Positions 13,501 through 23,960 of a DNA stretch of 64,000 nt are shown piece by piece. The stretch is from Scilla litardierei (taxonomy: Eukaryota > Streptophyta > Magnoliopsida > Asparagales > Asparagaceae): positions 198,373,641 to 198,437,640 of the forward strand of contig CM061139.1 of assembly GCA_030789695.1 (NCBI GenBank), in the 5' to 3' direction. The position numbers and the translations under genes are program-made. Each line of letters opens with the position of its first letter. Position 1 is the first letter of the stretch. Under the pieces are notes generated by a model. It was not told where the DNA came from, did not search any database, and saw only the letters and a list, made by a program, of their open reading frames with translations.

Positions 13501-16051
13501 TTCGGCTTAGACGGTGTACCCGGTTCTTAAGATGATGAATAATGTCCATGTTCATTGATCTTCGTTATTTTGGATGAGCTCTTGTCCTACTAACATCCAC
13601 TTTAGATCATCTTTCAACATGTACCATGCATACCCTAAGTTGAACTTCTTCACTACGTCACTTTCGTAAATTTTATAGACAGTGAATAGAAGTCATTTTT
13701 GGACTCACCACTCTTCTTTCGTGCCATTGCTTGATTGTAGGCTCTTATGAACTTGGAAACATGCTCATTCAAATAGTACCAACGATTTTTCAAGACTTGT
13801 AACCTCGATTAGCTCAACCAGTTTGGAACTCAGCGACATACTTTGTCACCTTATTCCAGAATGTTGTGCACGATTGGTCAGAACCAATAATGGAGTCTTT
13901 ACTGATATTTAGATAAGCACTAACCAGGACCTTATCTTCTTTGATTGTCCAGCTTGGATTTCTTTAGTTGACTGTAATTACCGTAGGTGAAAAATCTGTG
14001 GTCGTAACCTCTCACATGCTCTTCTATTATACACTACGTGAAAAATTGGAGATACATTGAGTTATATTGGAAATGTGGATTGTATGGTAAATTTGAGTTG
14101 CATGGAAAAGTTAGATTCAAATGAATAGATTGGTTATATTTTAAATTGGTCTCAAGTGTTGAAATTTGTGGAGAGTTTGGATGGCTAGATGAACTTGAAG
14201 AATTTAACAAATGTTGGAAGTAATTGGGATGATGTGGATCCATGGCAAATGAGTATTTAATAATAAATTAGATTACTAAATGAAAAATAAAATTGGAAAT
14301 GTGTGAAACAAATACTTGTGGGGTATCATTTATACTAGTCATAACTCGTGCCCTCGGTCAAGGTTCATTTAAAATCTTTTTCCCCAAAAATTATTTCCCC
14401 TTCCAAAATTTTGGGACATATTCCACTTAACAATTTAAAAGAACAAAAATTATAACATTATTAGTCATAACTCGTACCCTCGGACACGGTTCATTTAAAA
14501 TCTTTGTTTCTTCAAAAAATTATTTCCCTCTCCAAAATTTTGGAACATATAATATTCCACTTCACAATTTAAAAGAACAAAATTTTAGCAGGCGCATTCG
14601 GCGCGGGCAAATAATTAATTAATTCCATGTAATTAACTCATTCCACATAATTAATTCTTTTCCCTAAGTAATTATTTTTCATAATTAATTATGTGGAGAG
14701 AGAGAGCTGAGAGAGAGATTGGTTTTGATGAGGGAGAGTTAATGCGAGTGAGAGTTGTTAAAGTTTCTTTTCTTGGGAACATGTGGGGATTCAAATTTTT
14801 GGGCGGAATCCAGTTGTGTTAATTTATGTTAGATTGAATGGATGATATTTTTGTCACGTCATCAATCCATGTGATCAGATCTCATTAAATCTAGCCACGT
14901 CAGCGATTCATGTTCTGAGGTTTTTTTGTTTTCCCAAACAATCATCTCAACACTTCGTTTACCAAGATTAAATCCTAGCCATTCTTCTATCAATCTCTTT
15001 ATATAACAGCATGACATCAGCTTGTCCTAGTCAGCAAGGCAACTCAAAAAAGCCCTCAAATGTAATATAGATAGCAGAGAAAGAGGTTAAAATACTGAAC
15101 CAAGACATGCACAAAGTCCCAGAAATAAACCCAAAAATCGAAGTCTCGACAGCTCTTTAACGGCTATTTTTTTCATGAATCAGACGTCTGACGTTCACTC
15201 GGAAAAATAAACATTAGGCGTCTAGTTCATGTTCACTAAAGAAAAAATTATCCTCCCATGATCAAGCGTCTAGTGCCTAATCACCAGACGTCTTGTCCCA
15301 GAAGGATTAAGAAAAAATAAATTCCCACCAGAATCAGGCGTCAAGTGTGTAACAATCAGACGTTGACGGTTTTTGGAAAAAACTAATGCGCCAGCTGAGT
15401 CAGCGGCTGAATGGAGAGCTGAACATGTTCAGCCCTCTCTCTCTCTCCACTTTTTTTTGCAAAAACTCCCTCCACGTAAGATTAAGCCCCACATTAAGCC
15501 CCCATTCAGCCCTCCATTGGGAGTGCTCTTAAAGTACATACCAACTGGGATACCATATTCAGCCAAATTCACATTCAATAATTTCAATTTCCAACTGTTT
15601 TTCCAAGAACTAGAGCAAACTCTCAAATATTAACCAACTCAACGACGTAAAACGGCATCAAAACCCCATCTAAACTCATGGCGATAAGAACTCCCGCATG
15701 AATATCGATATAGCAATTTAAAAGGGCCAAGTATTTTCGGTGGTCATCAAACAAGAACTTTCATCTTTTTATCAGTAAGTTTCGATCAATTGGTCATATA
15801 CCATAGATCGGATGAAACATTAAGATTTACAAAATAAAGTATCAGAAACACTAGAATCAAAATTAGTCTGAAAATAACGAAGGAATAAAATAAAATCGAA
15901 CAATAACATACCTAACACTTGGAGTACAGTTGATTCCTTGTGGGCTCCAGTAGAACCCATTTCCAGGGGCCCCGAAATCGGCGCCGGCAACCGAAATGTT
16001 GTCGATCAGAGGGTAATCGAAGCCCCAACTGGAGTTTTCATGTGAACCCAT
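5817..16051 (-). CDS. ILR3: ILR3-like bHLH transcription factor (subgroup IVc), five exons, 236 aa
   Basis: Exons on the minus strand: 16051-15912, 9112-9050, 8944-8867, 8744-8585, 6086-5817. All introns are GT-AG, and the 711 coding bases stay in frame without a stop. The protein starts MGSHENSSWGFDYPLID, like the MVSPEN-type start of Arabidopsis ILR3/bHLH105 and bHLH115. The basic region is at about residues 80-92 (KACREKMRRDRLN; Glu84 and Arg88 are the E-box contact positions). The helix-loop-helix follows (FLELGSILEPG, KMDKAAILSDAVRMVTQLR), then a leucine-zipper-like coiled coil (about 120-165) and the subgroup signature near the end (MWQFMPPADVDTSQ, final PPVA). IVc factors form homo- and heterodimers in the nucleus and steer the iron-deficiency response; that role is inferred from the family. 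Bases just upstream keep the frame open to a TTG, but the ATG at 16051 is the natural start. Intron 1 (6.8 kb) holds a Harbinger relic; intron 4 (2.5 kb) a G/TG microsatellite. Confidence 0.93.
7503..7562. repeat. Poly-G tract followed by (TG)n microsatellite
   Basis: About 32 consecutive G residues (7503-7534) run directly into about 14 TG units. It lies in intron 4 of the bHLH gene; on the transcribed RNA it is C-rich followed by CA repeats. Exact lengths in homopolymers are prone to sequencing error. Confidence 0.9.
11690..12900 (-). pseudogene. Harbinger transposase (HARBI1/ALP1-like nuclease) pseudogene
   Basis: Read on the minus strand, 12900-12650 gives HSRLYRDYFSDPQ, and 12690-12560 gives QFRDKFQMRRYEFLRIVDVL and YFQQRVDPCGRISLSP, the conserved N-terminal region of plant Harbinger transposases. 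Further down only frames broken by stops remain, ending around 11690-11850 in remnants of the C-terminal helical part. Frameshifts separate the pieces. The DDE catalytic triad cannot be traced intact. Confidence 0.8.
13157..14243 (-). pseudogene. Harbinger ORF1 (Myb/SANT-like, NAM-associated) pseudogene
   Basis: The reading begins MDPHHPNYFQHLLN with a serine-rich stretch (14243 downward). It continues in a shifted frame with WTIKEDKVLVSAYLNIS and FWNKVTKYVAEF (about 13980-13830), the Myb/SANT-like DNA-binding domain of PIF ORF1 proteins. It ends MSDTFSKIAKGDVQKRGLM and WEELFRMIGG (stop at 13157), matching the C-terminal domain these proteins share. In the family this protein helps the transposase enter the nucleus and bind element ends. 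Several stops and frameshifts break it. Confidence 0.75.
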
Positions 16052-17359
16052 CTTCCCACTCTCCGCCAAAAAAAACCCCCTATTCCGAACCCTAATTTTA
16101 GGTATCTGGTGTAGAAATCGAAGGCCTAACCCTAAATTTTGGGATTAGAAATGGAACTGTGAATTAAAATTTCTAGGGTTTTTTGACGTTGGGATCGCAA
16201 GCAGATGGCCGACGAGGCGGTCACAGGCGGACGAGATGAGACAAGAGATGCGTTCACGCGTCAAAATTATGCATTCAAAACAGAGTAAACGCCTAAAATT
16301 GTGGGCCAAAGGATGATATAAACAATTTAATAATCTTGGTTTGTTCTTGTTTGGGCTTTGGCTCATATTTTTTTGACACATTAACTGAGTTTTAATCCAT
16401 TAACCAGGAAAACCTGATATTTTACAACAAGAATAACGTAAAAAAAGATGTCAAGTGGACAATTGCGTTTTGGAAGGTTGATAGAAGTGCACCACATCAG
16501 CGTATCTGGACCAAGTTAGACAGATGACATCTGATATCCATTAATTCTTTTTAAGACAAGGCAAGCAGTTAAAGAGAAGTAGAAAGGATTGTTTGGCGTA
16601 AACTTGTATTTGTGACCAAGAAGTTATGCTCGAGGTCCGGCACATCAAAGCAAAAGAAAGCATTAAATGAGTCAGAATCGGGACGATGGTCCGTCAATTC
16701 GACTCTACCCTCAAATTAGAACTTAAAAAGCAAATATTAAGCATGATATGATCTTGAAATAGAAAGTTTTAAAATTAGGGACTAAGAAATCTCATACTTT
16801 CGTAATCTCACCCCTATCGTATTGAATATGTCATCAACACGGGACAGCGAAATACTAACACTAGTCCTCCCTCCCACAGTCCACATTGACATCAGATGAA
16901 TCTGACTTAGCCTTCATTCGGTAGTATTTCCACTTCGCACTGAGGGGTTGAAATGCATTTCGGCAATTCACCGAACACCTTGCATGCAATGTCCTAGAGA
17001 CGAATTGGGGCTTCGCTACTTGCCATGGCCCAATGTGTTGGTCTTCTTCCTATGGTTGTATCCTTTGTGTTCAAGCTCACTTCTGGACGATATTAGGTTT
17101 GATTGAAAGCCAATGGTAAGCTCTCTTTCTAATAATATATCATTGCTTGCAAGACTTCATGTGTATGTCTAAATTCACATAGACGGTGTTGATCGTGAAA
17201 TATGCACCTAAAAATGGATCGTTTTGGGATGGACATGAACTTGTGGATAGATAATGGGTGAAGCGCTTGCTTGAGAGCTCACGCACTGAAGCAGAAGATA
17301 TCGTTAGCCAAGCCGAACTAGGATGTGAACCGCCAATTCGGTCCTCTAATAATCCAACT
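16052..17359. other. Upstream region of the bHLH gene; no further gene seen
   Basis: 16052-16330 is the likely 5' untranslated region and proximal promoter of the bHLH gene (minus strand). A TATA-like GTTTATATC on that strand near 16320 is the best core candidate, at low confidence. 16400-17359 has no recognised coding sequence or clear element ends. Confidence 0.4.
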
Positions 17360-17603
17360 AGTTAAAGATATTGAGTCATCTCATATAGTTTTGATGATGA
17401 GTAAACATGTCATGTATTAAGATATGAGTGCAGATACATAATCTTCAAGCAAACCAAGAAGCATTCAAATCTTGAGTGAGTTCGGCAGGCAAAGAAGTAA
17501 ATGGAATCAAAACAAGGCGGGTGAAGAAGACAAGATTGCATCAAGAAGCTAAATGTAAATTTAATTTGATGTAATTTTTATTTTACCTTGTCTTAGAATG
17601 TTA

Positions 17604-17947
17604 GGGCTTGTTCTTTTGAGTGTAATGGGTTTGGGGAAAGTGTGGTAAATAAAGGAAGCAAGAGAGAGAAAATTTGAGTTTTGTGTTCTTTTGGATGAGA
17701 AAGTGGGAGGAGAAAGGGTAGGAAAAGTCCCTTGGGACCCATGAGGAGGAATTCCTCATGAAATCCCCACATTTTAGAGTTTCTTCAAAAGAGGGGAATA
17801 TAGATGGAAAGTGGTTTTGGGAATCCCTTTACACTGGGAAAGCAAAAGAACGGGTTTGGGGAATCCCAATCGGTTTTCCCCTAAACACTGTTCACAACAG
17901 TGAAAAAAGTGGGATTCCCACTCATCTACACTCAAAAGAACAAGCCC
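17604..17947. mobile_element. Tourist-like MITE, 344 bp
   Basis: Perfect terminal inverted repeat GGGCTTGTTCTTTTGAGTG at both ends, flanked by the target duplication TTA (17601-17603 and 17948-17950). Size, TTA target and lack of coding capacity fit a Tourist/PIF-derived MITE. The end motif TGTTCTTTTG recurs internally at about 17694 and, inverted, near 17847. Confidence 0.88.
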
Positions 17948-18462
17948 TTAATGCCTTAGTTGAAGCTCTCTCTCTCACTTAGGAATTTATCAAGAAATGT
18001 TTAGAAAAGATTTCAAATGATTTCGTAAGTTTTCTAGTTCAAACCCCACTTTTATAAGCCAACCAGTGGACCAATCTGACACCAAGTCGACTAGGTCTGA
18101 CATTGTATAGAATGGCTAGAAGCATGTCTGAAACAAGTCGACTATAGTTATGAGACTGGTCGACTGATTGTTGAACACTAGTCAACAAGTACATGAACTA
18201 TGGTCGGTTGGTTTTTACAAAGTGCAATCTGCCTCCAAAAACATGCTTGACTGGACGACCAATGTACATTAGCTAGTCGACCAGTTGCCAACTCGTCGAC
18301 CAGTCAATCTACAGACAGTCGACTAGTAATTAGCCGTTGGCATATAACAATAACTTGTTTACTAGCCATTTTTAACCGTTTTAGAGGTATTTTGGTCATC
18401 TGGTTGGACCCGAATTTTTTCGTATAAATTGATGGTAGTTCATATTTTAATGTATGACTTTA

Positions 18463-19273
18463 TGTTGGAATTTTTAAATTTTTTTCAAATGAATTTGGAC
18501 TCTCTCTTGGTTTTCCCTCCAAAAGGTTTAGTCCCACATTGCTTGGAAATAAAACTTTGGAGTATATGAGGCTTTTGTTTAGCCATGGGGGTGTGCCCCA
18601 AGGGGTAAGACTCTTTTGTGAAAGGGAGAGGACCTACATGAACATGGGTTAAAAGCGCGCGTCGCCGTCCGCCCGCCCGCCAGCCGTCTCGTGCGCGCGT
18701 ATATTATTTTTGGATAAAACAATTATTTTCTATTTCGAAATTCAAATTTTGAAACTGAATCAAACGCTTTCATTATTACCGTTTCAAATACAAACGTTTT
18801 CATTAACGTTCAGATCTTGAATTTATTCCCCATTATTCCCTCAGATCCACCCTTGTTCTAATTCCACGTTTTGTCTTTACAGCTTCATCCCGTTTTGCTT
18901 TCCTTATAAAAATTGGAGCGTGGTTTCCATTTGGGGATATGCGAAAATCTCTTCTGCGAAAAATTTTGCTTCCGGAAATTCTATTCTCTCGTAATTTTCC
19001 ACGCACAAATTCTTACCTTCAACATTATTTTGTTCCCGAGCGGTAGTACCTTGTTGGGGTGGTGTTTGTGCTTGTCGATCATCTTCCAGTGCAGAGTTGC
19101 TCGTATGCAGAGGAGATTCGGGGCGGTTTTATCCTGGGGCGGCGTGGCTGTACACTGCTTGCACAACTTTGGACAAAGCTGCAAAACATCTTAAAGACAG
19201 CGACCTGGTCCGCGACTCACCCTAGCCGAATTGGCAACTTCGTTCTTGTCTCTATTCGGTTTCTGCAACAACA
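18463..19273 (+). mobile_element. Solo LTR (copia-type), 811 bp
   Basis: Starts TGTTGGAATTTT and ends GCAACAACA, flanked on both sides by the 5-bp direct repeat CTTTA (18458-18462 and 19274-19278). The internal GTCCCACATTG box followed by GAGTATATGAGG is a common U3/TATA arrangement in plant copia LTRs. With no internal region and matching duplications this is a solo LTR left by LTR-LTR recombination. Confidence 0.85.
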
Positions 19274-20632
19274 CTTTAATACTTAATTTCTAAAGAGAAA
19301 AATAGTTTTCAAGCTCAAAAGTGTCAAAAGAACAACCCTCTTTTCTTTGGCCAAGTGTTTCAAGTTTTGTTCTATGCTACCGCGGAAATTCAGATCGCCG
19401 AAGAACCCTGGAAGTAGGAAGAGCAATCAAATAACAAATCGAGCACTATGAGAATTGATTTTTAGGCCGTAAACCGACCAAAGGGAAACATCGATGAACT
19501 TTATTACGAAAGGAGAGAACAAAACAAATCTTCTCTTCACAAACGAAGAAGAAGCACACAAGATCTCTCCAAAAAACTCACAATACAATCTCTCAAAGTT
19601 GGCTCTCACAAATGACGGCTCAAATTCTCTCAATGTATTCCACTTTTTAAAAACCTAGCCCAAGACCACCTATATATAGCCCTAGGTTACAATAGGTGTC
19701 ATCAGTGGCTAGGAATTCCAAATGATAGGAATCCTGACTCTAATGGCATCCTATCCAATCACAGCTCTATGCAATCAATGCGCCGCGCCCTAATGGGCCT
19801 CCGACGCATCCTAGTGGACCGCATCCCAATGGGCTACATTCGACCGACCGATCTTCCTTCTGCAACGAACGACCGAAGCGATAAGCCAAGCGTTCGAGCT
19901 ATCCGATAACTCGAATGCGTAGAGCTGTCGACCAATGAGCCACCGATCGACCTAACACGGACTTCAACCGAGTTACGACCGAACAACCCAATGCTGAATG
20001 AATGTCCATCAAAACACGGACTTCAACCGAGCTGACGACCAATCGACCAATAGAAAACTAATAGCTCGGCATCCTTGAATCTGACTTGTGCAGAGTCAGA
20101 TAAGTCAGACCCAAGCACAGTCGAGTTAGCTCTACACAAGATAACAAGTCTATTCGACCAATGCTCCTTCAGCGCAGAATCGAGCCAACTTCCGCATGTT
20201 TGTAATCTTTTGATTGACCAGGTTTTTCAAGTTTCTAATCTTTTGATTGGCCAACACTTGATCTTCCAATAGTCTCAATTCCATTTGAAGATCAAGTTCT
20301 TCAATAGCCACACACATTCATAAGAGCTTCAAGTCAAGTCAAATGTAATTGTATCAAAAGCTTTGTAAGTGAAAAATCCTCAAATGTGTGGTGGTGAGTT
20401 AGAAATCCTCAGTTGTGGGGTAGCTTGTAGAAATTCTCTTGGGAAGAGGTAGTTGTACTTTTGTTGAAATAGTAAACTTAGCCAAGTGGTACTTGGGTGC
20501 TAGATGTAGGTAACATGGTTAGTGAACCAAGTGTCTATTTGCCAGCTCATGTGACCCAACAACTAATACTTATCGAGTAAGGATAAAACATATATTGATA
20601 TTAAGCAAGCAAGTTCTATAATTAGAGACTAA

Positions 20633-21174
20633 AGGCCTGTTCTTTTGTTGGAAAGTATAAAGTGAGAAGGTTGAGAAGTGTGGAATCTGATGAAAGAGAA
20701 ATTTGGTGTAGTATGTTCTTTTGTTGGAAAGTGGGGTTGGATTGTGGCGTTGGAAAGTTGAGATGGGGCTCACTCCGTGTAGTGTGTTCTTTTGAATGAA
20801 GAAAGTTGGAGGTGGAAAGTTGGATTTTGTGGTGTGATGATCCTAGGTAAGGTTACCTCCGGTCTAAATTAGTTCTGAGTTATTTTTAAACATTTGATTT
20901 TGGGGTGTGGTAACCACAATATTCTCACCCTAGGTGACCACTCACCTTGAGGGCCCCACCAAAGCTAGGATTCTTGTGTAATCATAGCTTTTCATCCTAA
21001 CTCCAAAACACCCACGTGGAATCCCAATTTCCCCGCCATGTCAGCTTTTTTTACAAGAAAACACAAAACACAAAAGAACACACAAATGGAAAGTGAGGTA
21101 GGAATCGAGTGAACATTGTATGAACATTGATTTTTTCACTTTTACTCCTATACTTTCCACAAAAGAACATGCCC
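20633..21174. mobile_element. Tourist-like MITE, 542 bp, with three-site subterminal motif
   Basis: Ends resemble GGGCATGTTCTTTTGTGG (the left end is AGGCCTGTTCTTTTGTTGG), flanked by TAA at 20630-20632 and 21175-21177. At the left end the motif GTTCTTTTG occurs at 20639, 20715 and 20786, spaced 76 and 71 bp. The same spacing recurs in the 10-kb Harbinger element and in the MITE ending at 51594. No coding sequence. Confidence 0.85.
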
Positions 21175-21177
21175 TAA

Positions 21178-21443
21178 GAAATCAAATACCTTCTTTCCTA
21201 TTTCGAGAACGGTATATAACAAAGTCAACCAAGGGAACCAAGGGCATTTTCGTACCCTCGTCCATTACATATTAAATATCTTATCAATACCGAACGAGCA
21301 TTAATTTGGTTTTTTGTACCCAACCCATAAAGGGGCATATGTCATGTCTAAGTAGGTAAGACCGATACATGACTTGTCAACCCATTTATTATATGGGTGG
21401 GCTCATGCTCGCCTTGCTCCATTTGATCCGATACGACCCGTTA
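21178..21443. other. Spacer between MITE and plastid-derived fragment
   Basis: Nothing recognised beyond short AT-rich sequence. Confidence 0.4.
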
Positions 21444-21745
21444 CTATATAAATTTCATCTCCCATATTTCTTCATTTTCCAAGATTCTAAATAGAGAAAA
21501 ATGGATATCAACTAGCCAATGAGGAAATCCTCTTTGGCTAGCATCACAATAGCAGGAGATGAGATTAATATGAGAAAACATAAGTAAACGGTCTTGAATA
21601 GCAATTTGGTCCCCATCAAAGTCCACATTAAAACACTTACAAACTAATAGATCTAAACAAATAGTGCATCCCTCTACTAAAATGGGTTGGAACACATGTA
21701 TGCCCAAACAATGTATGGTAGGTGCTCTATTCAACAATAGATGAT
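21444..21745 (-). pseudogene. rpoC1: Nuclear-integrated plastid DNA: rpoC1 fragment
   Basis: The minus strand reads [23 protein letters not shown], then [10 protein letters not shown]. This is the active-site region of the plastid/bacterial-type RNA polymerase beta' subunit, whose DFDGD motif binds the catalytic magnesium; nuclear Pol II has a different sequence here. About 12 residues between the DFDGD block and [10 protein letters not shown] have been lost, and the frame slips soon after (about 21560). Substitutions are many, so transfer to the nucleus was old. 21746-22050 may continue organellar DNA, but I could not match it. Confidence 0.82.
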
Positions 21746-22153
21746 GCCATTGATATTAAGCTATAAAGGACCCGAAATACCTTGTTTATGTATTATTAGG
21801 AAGTGCGTTAACATAAATACAACAGTAAGAAGAGGCAATACAAAAGTGTGTAAACTATAAAACCGGGTCATGGTAGATTGACCCACAATAGCATTTCCAC
21901 GTAATAACTCTAGCAACGGTGATCAGCCCTTACCAATGCATTTTGACATACCACAACTTCGTTAGATTGCTTAGCCACATTCATTTGCAGCACAAGAGCA
22001 TTCGATCGGTGACCTTTAATGCACTCTTTCAAGTGTGATTACTTCCAACTGCCAGTTCTGTATGTTGGAAGATGTTATTATTGTTGAACACAATGCCTAC
22101 ATTGCTTTTTCCGGAAAAATAGTAATAGATCAAACATTGAATGAAACAATATC
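21746..22153. other. Unassigned, possibly organelle- or TE-derived
   Basis: No frame of useful length and no motif I recognise; it lies between the rpoC1 relic and an LTR-like unit. Confidence 0.35.
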
Positions 22154-23960
22154 TGTAGATACCAGTTTCAGCAGGTACCGGTTTCAGCAGTTGGGGTTAG
22201 CTCAATGGCAGCTGAGCCCAGCCCAATATGTCAGATGGACCCATTAGCGAGGACCTCCCAACACGTCGAATGGGACCCATCAGCGAGGACCTCTGATTCG
22301 AGGGATCGGCCAGACCAAACCTCAACATAGCCACACAAAAACAACCAACCTCATGGTCTGCGATTTGCTTCGCCACATCCTCAGGATGACTTCGCTACTT
22401 GAGGCCGGCCCTCAACAGCCCAGCCTGGCACACGTCACCCACATGGCCCAATCTCAAGCAAGCGACCAGCATACTCTCTCCAAGTACAATCAGCATTCAA
22501 TACATGTTTTATCTACAGACACGATCAACCACCTCCTATGTACGAAGTCGGTTGTGCCCAGGAGTAGGAGAGAGCACGGTCTCAAACCGGCAGTTTGGGA
22601 CCTAAACCGAACCAGACTATATAAGTAGCGGTTTCTCATAGGCCAGACCAAACCAGACCGCCAGACCAACGGTTTTCGAGCCGACGAAAACCGCTTGGAG
22701 CGGTTTGGTTCGGTTTGGAACCGTGGTTCAGACATATGATGACAGAAGATCCCCTCGTATACCCAATTTTGCTAAATATAGACTGTCATTAAAATAATGT
22801 CATGACATGGCTTCATTAAACCCCAACCAGCAGATCTGAGATCCGAATCAGCAGCTTAAACGACTCATTATCTCAGTTCCTTGTTCCCCCAGCGAACCCA
22901 CTGCGACCAATGAAGACGGGTTGCGCGACTGCGTCGGACAGCTTCCCAACGCCGGCGTCGGACTGCTTCTCAACTGAAAGAGAAGAATAAATAAGAAGAT
23001 GAATACGAAGAAAAACAAGAAGAAGAAGAAGAAGAAAGAATAAGAACGAGGAGGAGGGGTTTACCTGGTCCTGGTGTTGGCGATGGCCGATGGGCTGACC
23101 GCTGATGGAGAATTAACGATGCTCAAACGAAAAAAACGAATGCAGTCTGAACTCTGAAGAGTGAAGACTGGAAATTGAAGAATGCAGATAGCCAAATAGG
23201 GCTGGCGCGGCGCCACTCAGTCTAAAGACCTTAGGCTAGGGTTCCTAGTGACTAGGGTTAAAATCCCAACAGATTTCCAGCACAATATATAATATATGTT
23301 AGGAGTCGGTTTGGTTCGGTTTAAGCGGTTTCGACAGGGTGAAACCAAACCAGACCATATAAGTGGCGGTTTCCAACGATTGAGACCAAACCAGACCGAT
23401 GCAGAGCGGTTCGGTTTGGTTTTTGGCTCGGTCTGGTTCGGTCCGGTTCGGTTCGGGCGGTTTGAGCAAACCGTGCTCACCCCTACCCAGGAGTCTGCAG
23501 CCTTACACTTGGCAAGCATCCATTGGCCCGTGGCCTCTTTATAAACAGGAGGGAACCCCCTCCGCAAGGTATGCTCTCTTTGGGTTCTCAAACCCTAGCA
23601 AGACATCCCCATCTTTCAAACCCTAACAGCCATGGACACAACCACGCTCAACACATGCGTCGTCACTCACTGGCTATCTGACACCCTCGCACCTCCTTCC
23701 CTCCTACAATCTCGCCTGACGTAGGGAGCAGAGGGAAAACAGGAGGTCCCCCCCCCCCCAACCTGAGGGTCGTACCCCTCGGGACCTCTAACGCCTTGGT
23801 TTCTCCGTCGTTTCAAATACTGGAGAAGGATAACAACCCGATGAAACCAACATGTCTGCAGGATTGATCACCCCAGCGAACCAGTCTAGGTGCCCGACGG
23901 CTTGATCCAAGCCAACGAGAATCCATGCATCGATAGTACCTAATGGTTCAAACCCCCCCC
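22154..23960 (+). mobile_element. LTR-like unit split by a hAT MITE
   Basis: TGTAGATACC at 22154 is a typical Ty3-gypsy LTR start. 23494-23700 shows a TATA (CTTTATAAACAGG, about 23538) followed by GGAGGGAACCCCC and CTTTGGGTTCTCAAACCC, the look of an LTR core promoter and R region. The unit is interrupted at 22565-23485 by a hAT MITE whose target duplication joins the two halves exactly. The right boundary and partner LTR are not seen, so the extent is approximate. Confidence 0.4.
22565..23485. mobile_element. hAT-type MITE, 921 bp, 8-bp target duplication
   Basis: The ends are an imperfect inverted repeat, TAGGAGAGAGCACGGT on the left and TAGGGGTGAGCACGGT on the right, flanked by the perfect 8-bp direct repeat CCCAGGAG (22557-22564 and 23486-23493). 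An 8-bp duplication and TAGGGGTG-type ends indicate the hAT superfamily. About 200 bp at each end consist of dense CGGTTTGGTTCGG-type repeats in inverted orientation. The centre holds no recognised transposase. Confidence 0.9.

Larger units (their letters stand above)
11044..15528 (-). mobile_element. PIF/Harbinger DNA transposon relic (4.5 kb) in bHLH intron 1
   Basis: Both ends carry the inverted repeat GAGCACTCCCA(G/A)TGGAGG, flanked by the 3-bp target duplication TTA (11041-11043 and 15529-15531), the hallmark of PIF/Harbinger insertion. A second end-like motif (GCTCTCCCAGTGGAGGGC, about 11126) makes a subterminal duplication on the left. Inside are decayed copies of both Harbinger genes on the minus strand, the same direction as the host bHLH gene. 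Both are full of stops and shifts, so the element can no longer move by itself. Confidence 0.85.
17360..20560 (+). mobile_element. Interrupted copia (SIRE-like) LTR remains
   Basis: 17380-18457 begins with GTTTTGATGATGAGTAAAC, a start seen in SIRE-type LTRs, and is rich in GTCGACTAG/CTAGTCGAC motifs (18085-18330). 20280-20560 looks like the end of the same LTR type (AAGAGCTTCAAGTCAAG and following text). Between them lie a MITE (17604-17947), a solo LTR (18463-19273) and a minus-oriented LTR-like stretch (about 19427-20110; reversed TATA near 19670) whose ends I could not define. The parentage of the outer pieces is inferred from style, not from a matched pair of LTRs. Confidence 0.4.

Noticed and set aside
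22185..22310. tRNA-like A and B boxes (TTAGCTCAATGGC and GATTCGAGG) suggesting a SINE
   Set aside because: No poly(A)/T tail or flanking duplication was found, and the segment fits inside an LTR-like unit.
23217..23626. Frames of 75-124 codons with NRTGPNQTEP-type repeats
   Set aside because: Translation of the CGGTTTGG repeats at the end of the hAT MITE.
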